Counted from the first letter of the stretch, positions 44,432 to 58,400 are shown. The stretch: 64,000 nucleotides of DNA from Atrina japonica (GCA_030159075.1 BROG01000799.1:62001-126000); one strand, 5' to 3'. Notes: a model not told the origin generated them from the sequence alone. Numbers and translations: made by a program.

Positions 44432-45780
44432 TGCAGTGTCCAATGAGAGGTGTTGCCCTGTATAAAACCATAGCCACACTGTCCAATGAGAGGTGTTGCC
44501 CTGTATAAAACCATAGCCACACTGTCCAATGAGAGGTTGTACCCTGTATAAAACCATAGCCACACTGTCCAATGAGAGGTGTTACCCTGTATAAAACCAT
44601 AGCCACACTGTCCAATGAGAGGTGTTACCCTGTATAAAACCATAGCCACACTGTCCAATGAGAGGTGTTACCCTGTATAAAACCATAGCCACACTGTCCA
44701 ATGAGAGGTTGTACCCTGTATAAAACCATAGCCACACTGTCCAATGAGAGGTGTTACCCTGTATAAAACCATAGCCACACTGTCCAATGAGAGGTGTTGC
44801 CCTGTATAAAACCATAGAATGAGAGGTGTTGCCCATAGCCACACTGTCCAATGAGAGGTTGAAAGGTGTTTGCCATGTATAAAACCATAGCTACACTGTC
44901 CAATGAGAGGTGTTGAGCCACACTGTGTTGCCCTGTATAAAACCTGTATAAAACCATAGCCATAGCACACTGTCCAATGAGAGGTTGTACCCTGTATGAG
45001 AAACCATAGCCACACTGTCCAATGTCCAATAAAACCATAGACACTGTCCAGAGTGTTGCCCTGTTAAAACCCCACACTGTATAAAACCATAAAACCATAG
45101 CCACACTGTCCAATGAGAGGTGTGTGCCCTGTCCAATATAAAAAACCATAGCCACACACCCTGTCCAATAGCCACACTGTCCAGGTGTTGCCCTGTTACC
45201 CTATAAAACCATAGCCATGTCCAGCCCTGTATAAAACTGTCCAATGAGAGGTGTTACCCTGTAGCCACACTGTCCAGAGTTGTTGTATAAAACCATAGCC
45301 CTGTATAGAGGTGTTACCCTGTATAAACCATAGCCACACTGTCCAATGAGAGGTCCAATGAGAGGTGTTACCCTGTTGCCACACTGTATGAGAGGTGTTG
45401 CCCTGTAACCATAGCCACACTGTCCAGCCACACTGTCCAATCCAATGAATGAGGTTGTACCCTTGCCACACTGTAATGAAAACCATAGCCACACTGTCCA
45501 ATGAGAGGTGTTACCCTGTATACCATAGCCACACTGTCCAATAATAAAACCATAGCCACACTGTCCACACTGTCCAATGAGAGGTGTACCCTGTATAAAA
45601 CCATAGCCCCACTGTCCAATGTATAAAAAACCATAGCCACACTGTCCAATGAGAGGTGTTGCCCTGTACCATAGCTGTATAAAACCATAAAACCATAGCC
45701 ACAATGAGAGGTCCAAAAACCATAGCCACACTGTCCAATGAGAGGTGTTACCCTGTATAAAACCATAGTCACACTTGACA
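44432..45780. repeat. 43-bp minisatellite, ordered then scrambled
   Basis: 44432-44815 is regular: TGTATAAAACCATAGCCACA, CTGTCCAATGAGAGGTGTT and ACCC at 43-base spacing. From about 44816 to 45730 the same words appear truncated, doubled and out of order (for example CCATAAAACCATAGCC, CTGTCCAATGTCCAAT). A regular unit closes the array. The many overlapping open frames on the minus strand are artefacts. Confidence 0.93.
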
Positions 45781-46330
45781 ACAGAAAATACTACCTTAGC
45801 CAGGTATACATGTCAATCTAATGTAAAAACAATATTTCAATTTGCCAATTGATATACACGTATAATATATCACTTCATCAGATGAAAGAAACAAACAAAA
45901 TGGTGTACTTGAACCTTATTGTTCCAATATCAAGTCAAAGACAAAACATGATTATATCCCTTCAAATTAAAGGTATAATAAGTCTTAATAGTTGTGGAAG
46001 TTTGAGGTGTTGCCCTGTATAAAACCATAGCCACATATGTAAACTTGTGACCCTGTTGTGTACCCTGTTTAAAACCATAGATGTGAGAGGTGTCAAGTAA
46101 AAACCATAGCCAGGCTTTGTCACTGTAATGAGAGGTGTTGCCCTGTATAAAACCATGGACCAGCTACACTTATGAAGTAAATTATCAACAGTTAAGGTAT
46201 ACTGTCAATCAGTTTATGAATTTGCCAATTGATATATCCCATCAACAAACAAAATGGTGTACTCTATGGTATTATATCCCTTTTAAAGTTAAGAACCATA
46301 TGTAAACTTGTGAAATTTATGGTGATCAAG
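45781..46330. repeat. Shuffled duplicate of array fragments and unique flank
   Basis: Pieces of the 43-bp unit recur at 46003-46030 and 46060-46160. The flank TTTGCCAATTGATATA, ACAAACAAAATGGTGTACT and ATTATATCCCTT occurs near 45840-45960 and again, shortened, near 46215-46280. Confidence 0.8.
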
Positions 46331-46398
46331 TAATTTTGTCAAAGAATATATTTTCTGTTGAAAGTTTATGGACATTGCTGACTTAGTGACTTAGTGGC

Positions 46399-46410
46399 GG
46401 GGGGGGGGGG
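46399..46410. repeat. Poly-G run (12)
   Basis: A homopolymer G tract immediately follows TTAGTGGC; its length is unreliable in most sequencing. Confidence 0.9.
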
Positions 46411-47489
46411 TAGTGGGAAGTCCCGAGATGGCTTCCTGTTGATGGAAAAGTAATATGTTTTAAGATTCATCACTGCATTGACATACAATGAACTTTCATA
46501 GCATAAGTGACTTACAACATTTTGGCATTTCAACTGTAACCAGCAATGTCTCTGTCAAAGGAATATTTTTAAGGAGTTAAAGAATGTGAAATTACAGGTA
46601 CCAAAGTATTAATCTTCAGGAGATAAATATACAAATCTGGTGAACAGACACAGACCTCTGTAAATCCAGAAGTGGGATCAGGTGTCATTGAGGAGTAACA
46701 TCTGTTTACCAATTACACACAAGTCATTCAGCTTCTTTTCTATAAATTCCAGGTAATCGTTTATCTTTTGGTGAATTTCACATCTGAATGATTGAAGTGC
46801 AATTGCCAATCCCATGTTTACAACTCTGGTAAATGTATTTAGTCTTTGAAGTCCTTTTCTCTAAAGTTGTTGTTGTTGTTTAACATCCCACTAAAGAATC
46901 TACCAGTGCTTGACAAAGGAATAAGCGGTGATAAATGCGACAGAAATATCTTACATCTTATTTTTTATAAGAAACTTGACACCTTTTACATACCGGTACT
47001 GTTCATTCGTGTTACAGCCTGCCCAATAGCACAAAATATGTACATGTAATCATTTGGAATGTAAACCTCTGATACACTTTATAGATCTACCGGTATATGT
47101 ATTCATACATGCCTCCAATAATTTCATATCCATTGTAAATTTGTATTTTATGGTATTAGTAAGAGTTTTTAATGGCATTTTTGTTTCATTCTTCCTTTTC
47201 GTATTCTCTATTGGATGAAGTAAATTGCGCTTTTTCATTTTTATGTAAAACGATTTATTTTATTTGTAACAAATATTTGCATCATTGCACACACACTTTA
47301 AAATTACTTTTATTATATTTCAGTTTCTTCTGTTTAAATGGGCTGTATAGCTACTTGTATCAGATTCTTGTTAATCTACAAAAAATGTTTCGTTAACATG
47401 TTCAGTGGCGTTGGTGATAGGAAATCCGGCATAACTAAGTGTTGCCAGAAAAAGATAATGAAAGAATTTGAACGATTATAAATAGAATG

Positions 47490-47600
47490 ATAGACATACA
47501 GACAGATAGATATAAAGATAGACAGATAGGCAGGCAGATAGATATATAACTATATGACAGACAGGCAGATAAATATAAAGATAGATAGACAAAAATAAAA
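47490..47600. repeat. Imperfect GATA/CAGA simple repeat
   Basis: GATAGACA, CAGATAGATATA and AAAGATAGATAG words fill about 100 bases. Confidence 0.85.
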
Positions 47601-48889
47601 ATGTCCGATATTAAATGAATTGTATGCCACCACTTGATTAAAATATTAAGTAAATAAAATCAATCAATCAAAAATGTCACAAATATACTTATGATCTCAT
47701 CATAAGAGAATAAGCCTTTGGCTAGGTAAAGGTTACATTTTACGGTATAGGAATTTCAGACTGTGTAATTATACCCCGCTGAAGGCCTCAGTATTTCTAT
47801 TCTACGTCATCGCCCGTGTTTATTTTTGCTTGAAGGACTTGATCTTACACATGCGAACCACGTTGTGCCAGAGAAAGCTATCGAAGAGGTAAATATTTTC
47901 AAATATAACAATTTCTGACGTTGCAATGATTTCGGACAAATCTTTCATAACACACAATAACTTCAATTTAGCATATGTTGAGATTAATAATTTGCAGACT
48001 GCCCGTGTGTCAATGACATTGTATATAGCATAATCCAATGTAGAAAGACTCAATGTGGGTTTGACACGTCAACCTTCACATGTAAGTCTACTGTTTATTT
48101 GTAATTATGCCTTATTATTTTTACCTTTGTTGGTGTTCTCAATATTTGTTAGTGCCACGTTGATTTATGTGTATCGGGGTTAAAGACACGGTTCAACAAC
48201 ATTATCGACTTGAATCTCTTCCGTAAATATAGAAGGAAATGATGGCACACAATAGTGCTTTTAGCGGTAGCTCAAAGAAATGTAACAGTTCGATTATAAA
48301 TCTCAACTGCTTTGTTAAATCACAGATCTATTTCATCTGAAAATATGCTTATTTTTACATTACTGTAAAGTATACTATAACTACATACTGGCGTAGTCTG
48401 GAAAAACCTGGGATTAATGAATGGGTGGGTGGGGGTACATAGATCTTTAGTTCGTCGAAAATTCATTCCAGAGTAAGTTAGAGTATATATACTTAATAAG
48501 TTCACAGGAACCGGAAATTCTGTACGTATATTGATATACAAATCATTTACATAGCTGTCCTCTGTAATGAGAGGCAAACAAGGATGGAGCTATGTAAAAA
48601 ATTTGTATAGCCTATCAATATATGGACAGAATTTCAGGTTCCTTTGGTCAGTTAGTGAATCTTTTACGATTTCTGTGTCAGCGAAATCTCCTAGCTAGGT
48701 ATGACAAGGCTGATCTAATTCAAATCTTTGTTTTCTAATTATTTCTATTTTGCATATCTGCCATTGAGACTTTGACTGCAACATGCCCATGTAATAGGCA
48801 GTAATTATTAAGTTAAATATACTTATATTTTTTCATCTGACAGTAAGGTATACCCTGATGAAATGTTTGCTTCAGTGGTTATGATGTCA

Positions 48890-49030
48890 CATTCACGTGA
48901 CAATTTTACATAGATCAATAAGACGTCGTCCAGTTTATGATGGTGGGGGTGGGGGAATGCAGTTACAACTATCGACCTTCCACAAGTAAACTGGATCATA
49001 ACATCACAACCCGAGGTTAATAGCAACCCC
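48890..49030 (-). mobile_element. Decayed SINE family B fragment
   Basis: On the + strand, CGTCCAGTTTATGATGGTGG, CTATCGACCTTCCACAAGTA and AACTGGATCATAAC follow the same order as in 3240-3390. Termini and target duplications are not visible. Confidence 0.4.
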
Positions 49031-51934
49031 ATCAATCCGTTATTGCAAATGTATTATTTGATTTTACAAATTGATAGTTTCCTATGACAAATCGTTGATT
49101 TATAATTAGAATTAGTTTTTTATCATTACAAATTGTTGTTTATTATTACAAATACGAAATTGTAATTATTACTTGATAAATGATTCAACCGAAACAACCT
49201 TCCGTACCAAGTAGTCCGAAGTCTTGAAATGCTTGTACTAAGATTAGAAGCATGTATGTATATACATAAGCTTGCTGATAGTTTTTATTTTATATATCAC
49301 GTGACAATCTCAAGCATCTATGATAGTTTTGTGATAATATCTTATAATAGTAAAAAATATTCTCAAGAAAAAAAAACAAGTAACTATAGTATGGACTAAT
49401 TATTTGTGTCATGTGACTAAACGATAGATAGTTACATGCAAACAGGTTTGACGTCTAACAGTCTTTCTCTATCTGTAAACTTGTTATATAGAGTTCGAAA
49501 TTGCAACAGCAGAGGGGAAAGCGAATGACCAGGCTCCGAAGTCATCAAATTTTCACAGTACTCAAGTTCAACTAACTGTTCGTTGTTTTAAGGTAAAAAC
49601 ACAAATAATTTATGCTGCAATTGGACATGTTTGTGTATTGATGACATACAATTGTAAATTGTCATAAAAATATTGCTTATTTAAAGAAAACTTCAGAAAT
49701 GTTGGTAAAATGCTCAAATTTTTTAGTACTGCACTAAATGTATTTATTCATTTTAAAGGAAATTTTTAAGTGTGACCCAAAATTTGTTTAATGTAGATTA
49801 ATGAAAAATAATATTGTGTTCCATATTAATCCAGATCCAGACATTTTAAAAATGACTCTATGTAAATAAATAACAGTTGAGGTCCAGATTTTGGTCATTC
49901 GAACAGAGGTCTCATAATATAATCCATGTGAATTCTTAAACTACCCATAGAGACATATACCCAGTCCCGATTACACGTTTTCCAGTTTTATATTTCACAT
50001 CAGAATTCCACACGAGAATCATTCACACTCGGCCTTGTTTAATTGTGTCATCCAAACAAAGGTTATTATTTTGTTTTTAGAATAAATTTCGCACTATAAC
50101 TGTTTAGGGAGATGGTTGGGAGTCCATGTTAACAATGAAGGGGAAAGTGACCGACCAGGCAGCAAGGCTAGTATTCAATTCCGGCCTCCTGGAATCCGCA
50201 CATACTTACCAATCTTGATAATCTCGAATATGATAAATTAACGCACAGGAAAAATAATTAACAAAGTTATTGTTTCATTATATCAAATTGATTAACAGCC
50301 TGACCGAAGCGACTGCGATAGGTCCCAGTAGTGAAAACAAAATGTACAACCTACCATGTCTGAGAATCACACAATTGTTCTAAACTTAAATCAAACAGTT
50401 TTGACATCAGGGGCGGATCCAGGAATTTTCAAAGCGGGGTCGTAACTTTTTTAAGGGTGGGTGACAAGACGCCATATGCGTGGAAAATGTGCGTTATTAA
50501 TGCAGTAGTGTAGGAAGCAAATGGGGCACTGTTTCTGCAATGCATACCTCATCAATAGGAGATTGAGGATATAAAGTTGGAGTGGTGTATCTTTGATAGA
50601 TTAATTCGGAAGACCGATGAGGTATTCTCTAGCTTCCAGACACAAAAATCAACATTTCCCCGTGGTCCAGGGTATGCTTCCCAGAGAAGTTCAATTATTA
50701 AAACACAGAGAGTTAATTATCACATTTCGACTCGTTTTTATTCCGGCCAAATTTTGCATTAAATTGACATCGGGCCACTTATGATTTGTCTAAAAATATT
50801 GATTGAGTTTCAGCAAATACAAATGCATGAGTATGATTAGGGAGTTCAGAAATTTTTTGATTTTTCAAAGCTCAGTGAAGTGTGTTCCTGTATTCCCGAC
50901 GTGTTGATAATGTATTAAAAATGGTATATGAAAAAAGTGTGGGAAATAGGGCAGGGAGTCCCACCCGACCGACCAGGTTCCAACAACTACATATATGTTA
51001 TGTGTAACTGAAGAATTGGCAAGATATAACTTACGTTTTGATACAATGCAAATTTTGCCAACAAATAAATTTTCATATTGGCACATGCTGAAAACTAAGA
51101 TTTCTTTACCGAGATATAGGACAAACACTTTAAAGAGAATTAAAACAATACAAAGGATATTCACAAGCCATAAAATTCCAAATATACAGAAAACCCAGGG
51201 TGGATCCGGGATTTCAAGCTAGATTGAAAGAAGAGTATTTAAATGGTTTGCCGAGCAAAGCTAGGCGCGAAAATGTTAGTAATTTATTTTTATTAATTTT
51301 CCAACATTTTGTTAAAAATACACATGTTTTAAACAATTTTGTTAACTTCTGGGCTTTTGAGTTGACTTTTACTGTGCAAATATCTATACTTAGGCGTCCA
51401 AAGGTGTAGGCGTACGCCCCTTCCGCCCCCTTCAATCCGCAACTGGAATTATCTATTTTCTGGGTGCCATCTACCCCAGAATAAAGTAGCGTTTATCTAC
51501 AAACTGCCCGTGACTACAAAAACGATGCCATTATCTATAAACAAGTGCGTTTGCCCACGTGAGTTTTACGAAAGGTCCAAAGTATTCGGGCTACGCTTCC
51601 GACTTAAAAGACAATTTTACAACGGAATGGGGACTTGTGACTTACCACCGAAGTCAGACCACGCCCATATAACTATCTAAAGACAGTGCACGGATTTAAG
51701 TTATTGTTGTAAGTGCCAAAATTTGTCTTTGTAAATAAAACAAGTGTAAATGTCCATGAAGTACCAAAGACCTTGTTCAAAAAGTTAGTTCTTGGTGATA
51801 TTTGGAAGCGGACATCAGTCACAAATATTTTTAAGACGTTTTAGAAAACTAGATATACATTCACCACTGCAAAAGTAGGATTTTGAATAAGTATTTAAAC
51901 GATCCAACCTATGTACTTATCAGCGACATTACAC

Positions 51935-51941
51935 GCGTGCA
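51935..51941 (-). promoter_or_regulatory. Single metal-response-element core match
   Basis: GCGTGCA is the complement of TGCACGC, which fits the TGCRCNC core bound by MTF-1, about 410 bases before the copper transporter start. One seven-base match in 800 bases is close to chance. Confidence 0.2.
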
Positions 51942-52329
51942 TGTACTCAAGTGAACACATTTACAAGAAAATTCCACAGTTGAATTTACGTACAAAATCC
52001 TTATCTACATTGTGTGGATTATAAGTTCTTTGTTTGAAAATCGATCAGAAGATAATATTTGAACACAAATCAAACAATGTTTATTTGCATTAGTAAATCT
52101 GACATCTTCCAACATATTTTGAGAGATGGGAACGGTGACACGTTCATATAAACATCTCCAAACAAATAAGTCTGTCGGAATCCTAATTTCTCTGTTATTG
52201 TTTACGTTTGACGTTTTTTTAATCTCCAGGATTTGACGGATGAAAGGAAAGACAATGCAAATCGACCCACTACTTAGAAAGTAGTATAATGCCACGGAGT
52301 GACTCGTGCAACGTTTCGCTAGTTACCTT

Positions 52330-52344
52330 ATGATGGATAATTAA
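52330..52344 (+). promoter_or_regulatory. Short upstream ORF before the copper transporter start
   Basis: ATGATGGATAATTAA encodes Met-Met-Asp-Asn-stop and ends eight bases before the main ATG, in a different frame. If it lies in the transcript it could lower initiation at the main start. Whether it is transcribed is not known. Confidence 0.35.
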
Positions 52345-52352
52345 ATCACAAG

Positions 52353-52490
52353 ATGGAAGGACATATGAATCATGTAATGGAGGACCACAGGAATCACAAT
52401 GTAGAAGATCATACGATTCATCAAACGGATTCGACTCATCAGATGGTGGACAATATGAATCAACAAATACAAGGACACAGTAACCATATT
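52353..52490 (+). CDS. Copper transporter exon 1: His/Met-rich N-terminus
   Basis: The 46 codons open at the first ATG in frame after a TAA at 52338-52340. They contain repeated His and Met residues (EGHMNHVMEDHRNH, DSTHQMVDNMN, GHSNHI). The proposed donor is CATATT|GTAATT at 52490/52491, phase 0, which fits the next exon, but it is not a strong consensus. Without splicing the frame would run on to a stop at 52548-52550. The boundary is therefore less certain than the identity; a missed small exon in the following 4.8 kb cannot be excluded. Confidence 0.65.
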
Positions 52491-55400
52491 GTAATTATGA
52501 CACTAAATGTACTCTGTAGTTCTAAAAGAAATTCTTTTATAGAATTGTAACTTCTAATACACAACGTATTTCACCATATTTACATGTATCTATTGTACTA
52601 TGTATTTTTGTGGTGCTATCTTAAGTTGGACTTTGATCCCTGTCTTTAAATTGGCATTTCATAATCATGGTTATGATTGTACTGTCACACTGGCAGTTCA
52701 TTTTGGTTACATATTATTTCTTTTATTGGATAGATCAAAATTGAATCAAATGTTCACTTTTGGTAAAACTGGTAGTGGAAGAATCAATTGCAATTTTAGC
52801 TTTGACGAAAGCACCATCCTGCTTACACTCTGTCTTATGATATCTTTTGTGTTTTGAAAGTATTTGACCATGTCTCATGTTGTGTATTTGAATGGTGTTT
52901 TTGAAAGTATTTGACTCTGTCTCGGGAGAAGTATTGTGTTTTGACCATGATTGACTCTGTCCCATAATGTCTACCTGAATAGTGTTTTGAGTGTGTATGA
53001 CTCTGTCTCATGGTGTATAGTTGAGTGCTGTTTTGAGTGTGTATGACTCTGTCTCATGGTGTATAGTTGAGTGGTGTTTTTGGGTGTGTTTACCTCTGTC
53101 TCATGGTGTATAGTTGAGTGGTGTTTTTGAGAGTGTTTGACTCTGTCTCATGGTGTATAGTTGAGTGCTGTTTTTGAGAGTGTTTGACTCTGTCTCATGG
53201 TGTATAGTTGAGTGCTGTTTTTGAGTGTGTTTACCTCTGTCTCATGGTGTATAGTTGAATGCTGTTTTGAGTGTGTTTACCTCTGTCTCATGGTGTATAG
53301 TTGAGTGCTGTTTTTGAGAGTGTTTACCTCTGTCTCATGGTGTATAGTTGAGTGCTGTTTTTGAGAGTGTTTGACTCTGTCTCATGGTGTAAAGTTGAGT
53401 GCTGTTTTTGAGAGTGTTTGACTCTGTCTCATGGTGTATAGTTGAGTGGTGTTTTTGAGAGTGTTTGACTCTGTCTCATGGTGTATAGTTGAGTTGTGTT
53501 TTTGAGAGTGTTTGACTCTGTCTCATGGTGTATAGTTGAGTGCTGTTTTGAGTGTGTATGACTGTCTCATGGTGTAATGTTGAGTGCTGTTTTTCAGAGT
53601 GTTTGTCTCTGTTTCATGGTGTAAAGTTAAGTGGTGTTTTTGAGAGTGTTTGACTCTGTCTCATGGTGTATAGTTGAGTGGTGTTTTTGGGAGTATTTGA
53701 CTCTGTTTCATGGTGTATAGTTGAGTGGTGTTTTTGAGTGTGTATGACTCTGTTCCATGATGTCTACTCAAATGGTCTTTTTGAGAGTGTTTGACTCTGT
53801 CTCATGGTGTATATTTGAGTGCTGTTTTTGAGAGTTTTTGACTCTGTCTCATGGTGTAAAGTTAAGTGGTGTTTTTGAGAGTTTTTGACTCTGTTTCATG
53901 GTGTATAGTTGAGTGATGTTTTTGAGAGTGTTTGACTCTGTCTCATGGTGTATACTTGAGTGCAGGTTTAGCTATCTATCCGTTCCAGTTCTAACACTAG
54001 AAATTTATTAATCCATCCAAGCCAAAGACTTAGATAAATAATTCTGTAGTTTCTTGTTATTTTCACTTAGCTCTAGTTCTTTTGACATATGTTTTTGAGA
54101 GTGTTTGGCTTTGTCTGATGGTGCATAGTTGAGTGGTGTTTTTGAGAGTGTTTGACTCTGTCTCATGGTGTATAATTGAGTCCTGTTTTTGAGAGTTTTT
54201 GACTCTGTCTCATGGTGTATAGTTGAGTGCTGTTTTTGAGAGTTTTTGACTCTGTCTCATGGTATAAAGTTGAGTGGTGTTTTGTGTGTGTATGACTGTC
54301 TGATGGTGTATAGTTGAGTGGTGTTTTGTGTGTGTATGACTGTCTCATGGTGTATAGTTGAGTGGTGTTTTGTGTGTGTATGACTGTGTGATGGTGTATA
54401 GTTGAGTGGTGTTTTTGAGAGTGTTTGACTCTGTCTCATGGTGTATAGTTGAGTGGTGTTTTTGAGAGTGTTTGGCTCTGTCTCATGGTGTATAGTTGAG
54501 TGGTGTTTTGTGTGTGTATGACTGTGTGATGGTGTATAGTTGAGTGGTGTTTTTGAGAGTGTTTGACTCTGTCTCATGGTGTATAGTTGAGTGGTGTTTT
54601 TGAGAGTGTTTGACTCTGTCTCATGGTGTAAAGTTGAGTGGTGTTTTTGAGAGTGTTTGACTCTGTCTCATGGTGTATACTTGAGTGCAGGTTTAGCTAT
54701 CTATCCGTTCCAGTTCTAACACTAGAAATTTATTAATCCATCCAAGCCAAAGACTTAGATAAATAATTTTGTAGTTTCTTGTTATTTTCACTTAGCTCTA
54801 GTTCTTTTGACATTTCGTTGGTAGTTTAGTTTTAGTTTTTTAAAAATCCATTTTTTTGAGTTCAGTTTTGTAACTTGATCACCTTATACATATAACATTT
54901 AGCATTTCTCTCATTCTCTGGTTGTGTGTGAGTGTGTGTTTGCGTGCGAGTGTGTATGTGTACATTTTTATTTATGTTATAACTTTTTTGTACTGATGAT
55001 GGGGAGTTTTACTTTAATTGTGTGCGTGTCATTAGTCATTTTAGTGTTTATATATACTCATTACAACAATTTAGTCGACTTATTACAAAAGATATTTGAT
55101 ATCAATCATTAATAACCAAAACGTCTTGTTGATGCAGGTGGAAACCTCAGCAATCAGCAACGTCTACAAAAGTAAATAGAGCTGGCCTGACTTAGTCGGT
55201 AGCGCGATCGACTATGGGTCGTGAGTTCGAGTCCCGCCGGCGACAGGATGGTTTCCTGTTTTTCGGATGAGACAGTAAAAACTGGAGGTCCTGTGTCACA
55301 GTAGGTGTCGGCACGTTAAAGAAACCTCACTGCTCAATGGCCGTAAGTGCCGAGCATAGGCCAAAATTTGAAGCCCTTCATCGGCATTTCGTGACGTCTC

Positions 55401-58400
55401 CATATAAGTGAAATATTCTTGAGTGGGACGTTAAAAAACAATACAACAAACAAACAAAAACAAAAGTAAATATTTTACTTCTTGGGATGTCTTTGTAAGT
55501 AATTCTGTGGTTGCTAACTGTCCAAGGCCGGAATATCACCTTTACTGCTTTCAACTTTAAGAGACTGAAGTCGCGATTCGATATTGGCCTAATCAAACTG
55601 TACATGTTTCGCATTGTATATACTGCTATAGACTATACTGTATCAGTGTTTGTGAAAATATAGATGGTTGTTTATTTAGTGACTTCATTTAGATTGAGTC
55701 TATTTTGCCTCGATATATATTAAATATTTTTTAATAGAAGTAGTTGGAATGCTATGCTAATTTAGTCAAAATAACAACCAGCACTTTCTGTACTTTGATT
55801 ATTGAAACGTGATTGATTTTATCAACACAAATTTTGTCTAAACTGTGTTTTGTGCTGATGTTCACCTGCCTTTTGATTGATACATGATAACCCCTTTCCA
55901 TTCCTTTAGAAGAAAGTATTTCATCTGTAACATTTTGCTATTTTTGTGATATGGCGAAGATCTATAACTTGATTTCCACTTTTATGTTTTGCTTCAGACG
56001 TGTTTTGTCTGAAAGGTATTTTGTAATAAGTTAGACAAAAACAAACATAATTTCAAGTTCATTAAATAACAAATTATTCATGCATTTGGATTTATAATAA
56101 GAGTTCATTATTTCATTTCATCTGTCATGATAGTTGAATTTGGAATGATGCAAAATTAGATAGAAAACAGGTTGATATACGGCAATAACTCTCAAAGGAA
56201 ACATTTTCTTCAATACGAGGAAATATCTCCATTTCTAGAACCTGTAGGTTAACACGTCGTCATATGAGTTTAAACTCATCATATATAGGACACACAATAA
56301 TGCAAATTGTAATATATCATACCTTACTTTATGGACATACGCCATATCCTACAATTGCTCAAGGGCAGATGACAGATATCAAATTGACACCTTCTTTATT
56401 TTTGAAGGACGGTCTAGTAGCAGAGCCTAATAGCAATTAGTTTTGCGGAAGGCCGGTTATTTCTCTGTTGAGAATCATACACAAAATGTATGAATGTTTG
56501 TGTCTAAATTCGATTTCATTTGACGAAAGAAACAGTTTATATCTGCTTCTTATCCTAATTGTTTAAATGTAATTTCCAACTTCAGAGAGAGAGAGAGAGA
56601 TAGAGAGAGAGAGATATTCCAACTAGAGAGAGAGAGAGAGAGAGTACGTGTGTGTACAGTATATTTAGACTCTTGTGCTATTCAAGCACGCCATTACAAA
56701 AATAACTGATGGAAATAAATGGCATTTAAGTCGACAAAATGCATATGGTTTAAGTTATATGAGACATAGGTTCACAGTAAAATATTGACATCACTATTTG
56801 ACCCGTTGTTGAAGGTATTCCGTCACATTTGTTTTCATACCATTGGCAATTTAAAGTGTCCTGTGTGACACGGTAACTTCAACGCCTGATCCAAACAGAA
56901 GGAATTAACCACAGCATCTTTGTCATGTAAAATTGATTATGTTCTCTAATTATCTATCATTTCAGCATCTTGCTTACATTAGTGTTTAGCTAAATAGGTA
57001 AATTTTTACTTTATGAATATGTCGCGATTAAAGGTGCTGATTTCAATGGTAGCCAAACGGCTCTTCATACTTCGTAATATTTGATTGAAAACAAAAATGA
57101 GTACTTTTCATTCATACGTTTAACCATCTTGATTTCTATTTCAACAGAGACTTCAGAAATTGTGGAAACAATAAAGCAAATAATATTTTGAACAGAAACA
57201 ATATTGTTATGAACTTGACACTTTTGTACATATGATAATAATTAAATCGAATAACAATTCCTTTGCAGCATCAGGCATTTTTCAACATCGGCAGAGATGT
57301 ACCTATACTATTCAGTTCTTGGAATTTAAACACAAAAACAGGTAACAATGACATTGGCATATATTTTAGCTTACAGTACACAGATTGTACCTAGCCGTGT
57401 TAAACCCACGGTTGATCACGGTATCTGCCATTATTAAGGTTGCATATATGACGTGAAAATTTAGACTAAGGAATTCAGACTGATTTTGAAGTTGTTACGC
57501 GGGATGTCTCTCCGTCCGTCTGTCTGTCTGTTCGCCTCGTTTCTGGACCAAAACTTCATATTGCATGATGCTAAGGAACTGATGTTTGGTATACAAGTTT
57601 CTCTGCAGGATACAAAGGACTCTATTGATTTTGGGTCAGGTTCATCAAAAGTCAAGGTCACAGTTGCGTTAGATAGAATTTCTTTATGCTTTCTCATTTT
57701 GAGATGATAACTTCAAAATGTATGATGCTAGTGTGCATAGTACTAAGAACCCTATTGAATTTTGGTCAGGTCCACGAAAGGTCAAGGTCACATGTGTGTT
57801 AGATAGATTCTCTTTATGCTTTCTCGTTATTGCATGATGGAACGAAGCTCATTTTTGGTTTACATCTACATCTACATTTACATTTGTGCATACATTTAAT
57901 ACCTGTACCTTACATATGTAATTAAAGAATGATTTGTTCACATGTTGCTCGAGGCCATAGGGTCCCAGATCAAGGTCATAGGCACAATAGAAGACTAAAA
58001 ATGCGACTTTTTTTCAAAATGTTTACTTTTTGTTCTCCATTCCCGCTCGCTTGGGATGATAACTATAGAATGCGGTATATAATTTCCTGACTGGGAAAGG
58101 AATCATCGAACATACTTTGACATCACAGTATTGCAACAATCCAAGAAAAATGCCATTTTCCCTTTTTCCCTGGCAGCTCTTGTTCAATAAAGCTGAAGTT
58201 TCTCACAAAAATATTATGATATCTTTGTATTTAATGTAGCAGGAGGTAAAGATGGCTGCTATCTCACTGATGTCTAGTTAGTACTTAACCCATTCCTATC
58301 AGATACAGTACTACCCTGTATTTAACCAATCCTATTAGGCACAGTACTACCCTGTATTTAACCAATCCTATCAGGTACAGTACTACCCTGTATTTAACCA

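Larger units (their letters stand above)
39107..52352. other. Intergenic region between the TIR gene and the copper transporter
   Basis: No coding exon with a recognisable domain or good splice pair was found in 13.2 kb. The repeats are listed separately (41294-41600, 43650-43915, 44432-46165, 46399-46410, 47490-47600). 39110-41290, 41960-43640 and 46420-52352 are AT-rich and mostly unremarkable. 50405-50470 begins GGGGCGGATCCAGGAATTTT, and 51190-51435 has GGTGGATCCGGG and GCCCCTTCCGCCCCC; both look like decayed transposon ends. The proximal promoter of the transporter should lie within about 51500-52350. Confidence 0.6.
52491..57268 (+). other. Intron 1 of the copper transporter (4.8 kb)
   Basis: A phase-0 intron that contains the 47-bp array with its 725-bp duplication, a SINE and a GA run. 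52600-52857 has an open frame with a hydrophobic stretch but no transporter motif. 55480-56580 and 56650-57260 are AT-rich, with no recognised feature. Confidence 0.7.

Noticed and set aside
44339..46156. Overlapping minus-strand frames of up to 176 codons
   Set aside because: They run through the 43-bp repeat and its scrambled derivative; the peptides are repeated and low complexity.
51935..51941. Metal-response regulation of the copper transporter
   Set aside because: Only one seven-base degenerate core was found in about 800 bases, close to the number expected by chance.
52600..52857. Hydrophobic open frame as an alternative transporter exon
   Set aside because: It lacks the FxFG, MxxxM and GxxxG patterns that the exons at 57269, 59392 and 59957 supply with correct phases, and it has no suitable acceptor and donor pair.
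57486..57707. 73-codon open frame
   Set aside because: It falls in a dispersed repeat with two related blocks and shows no known domain.
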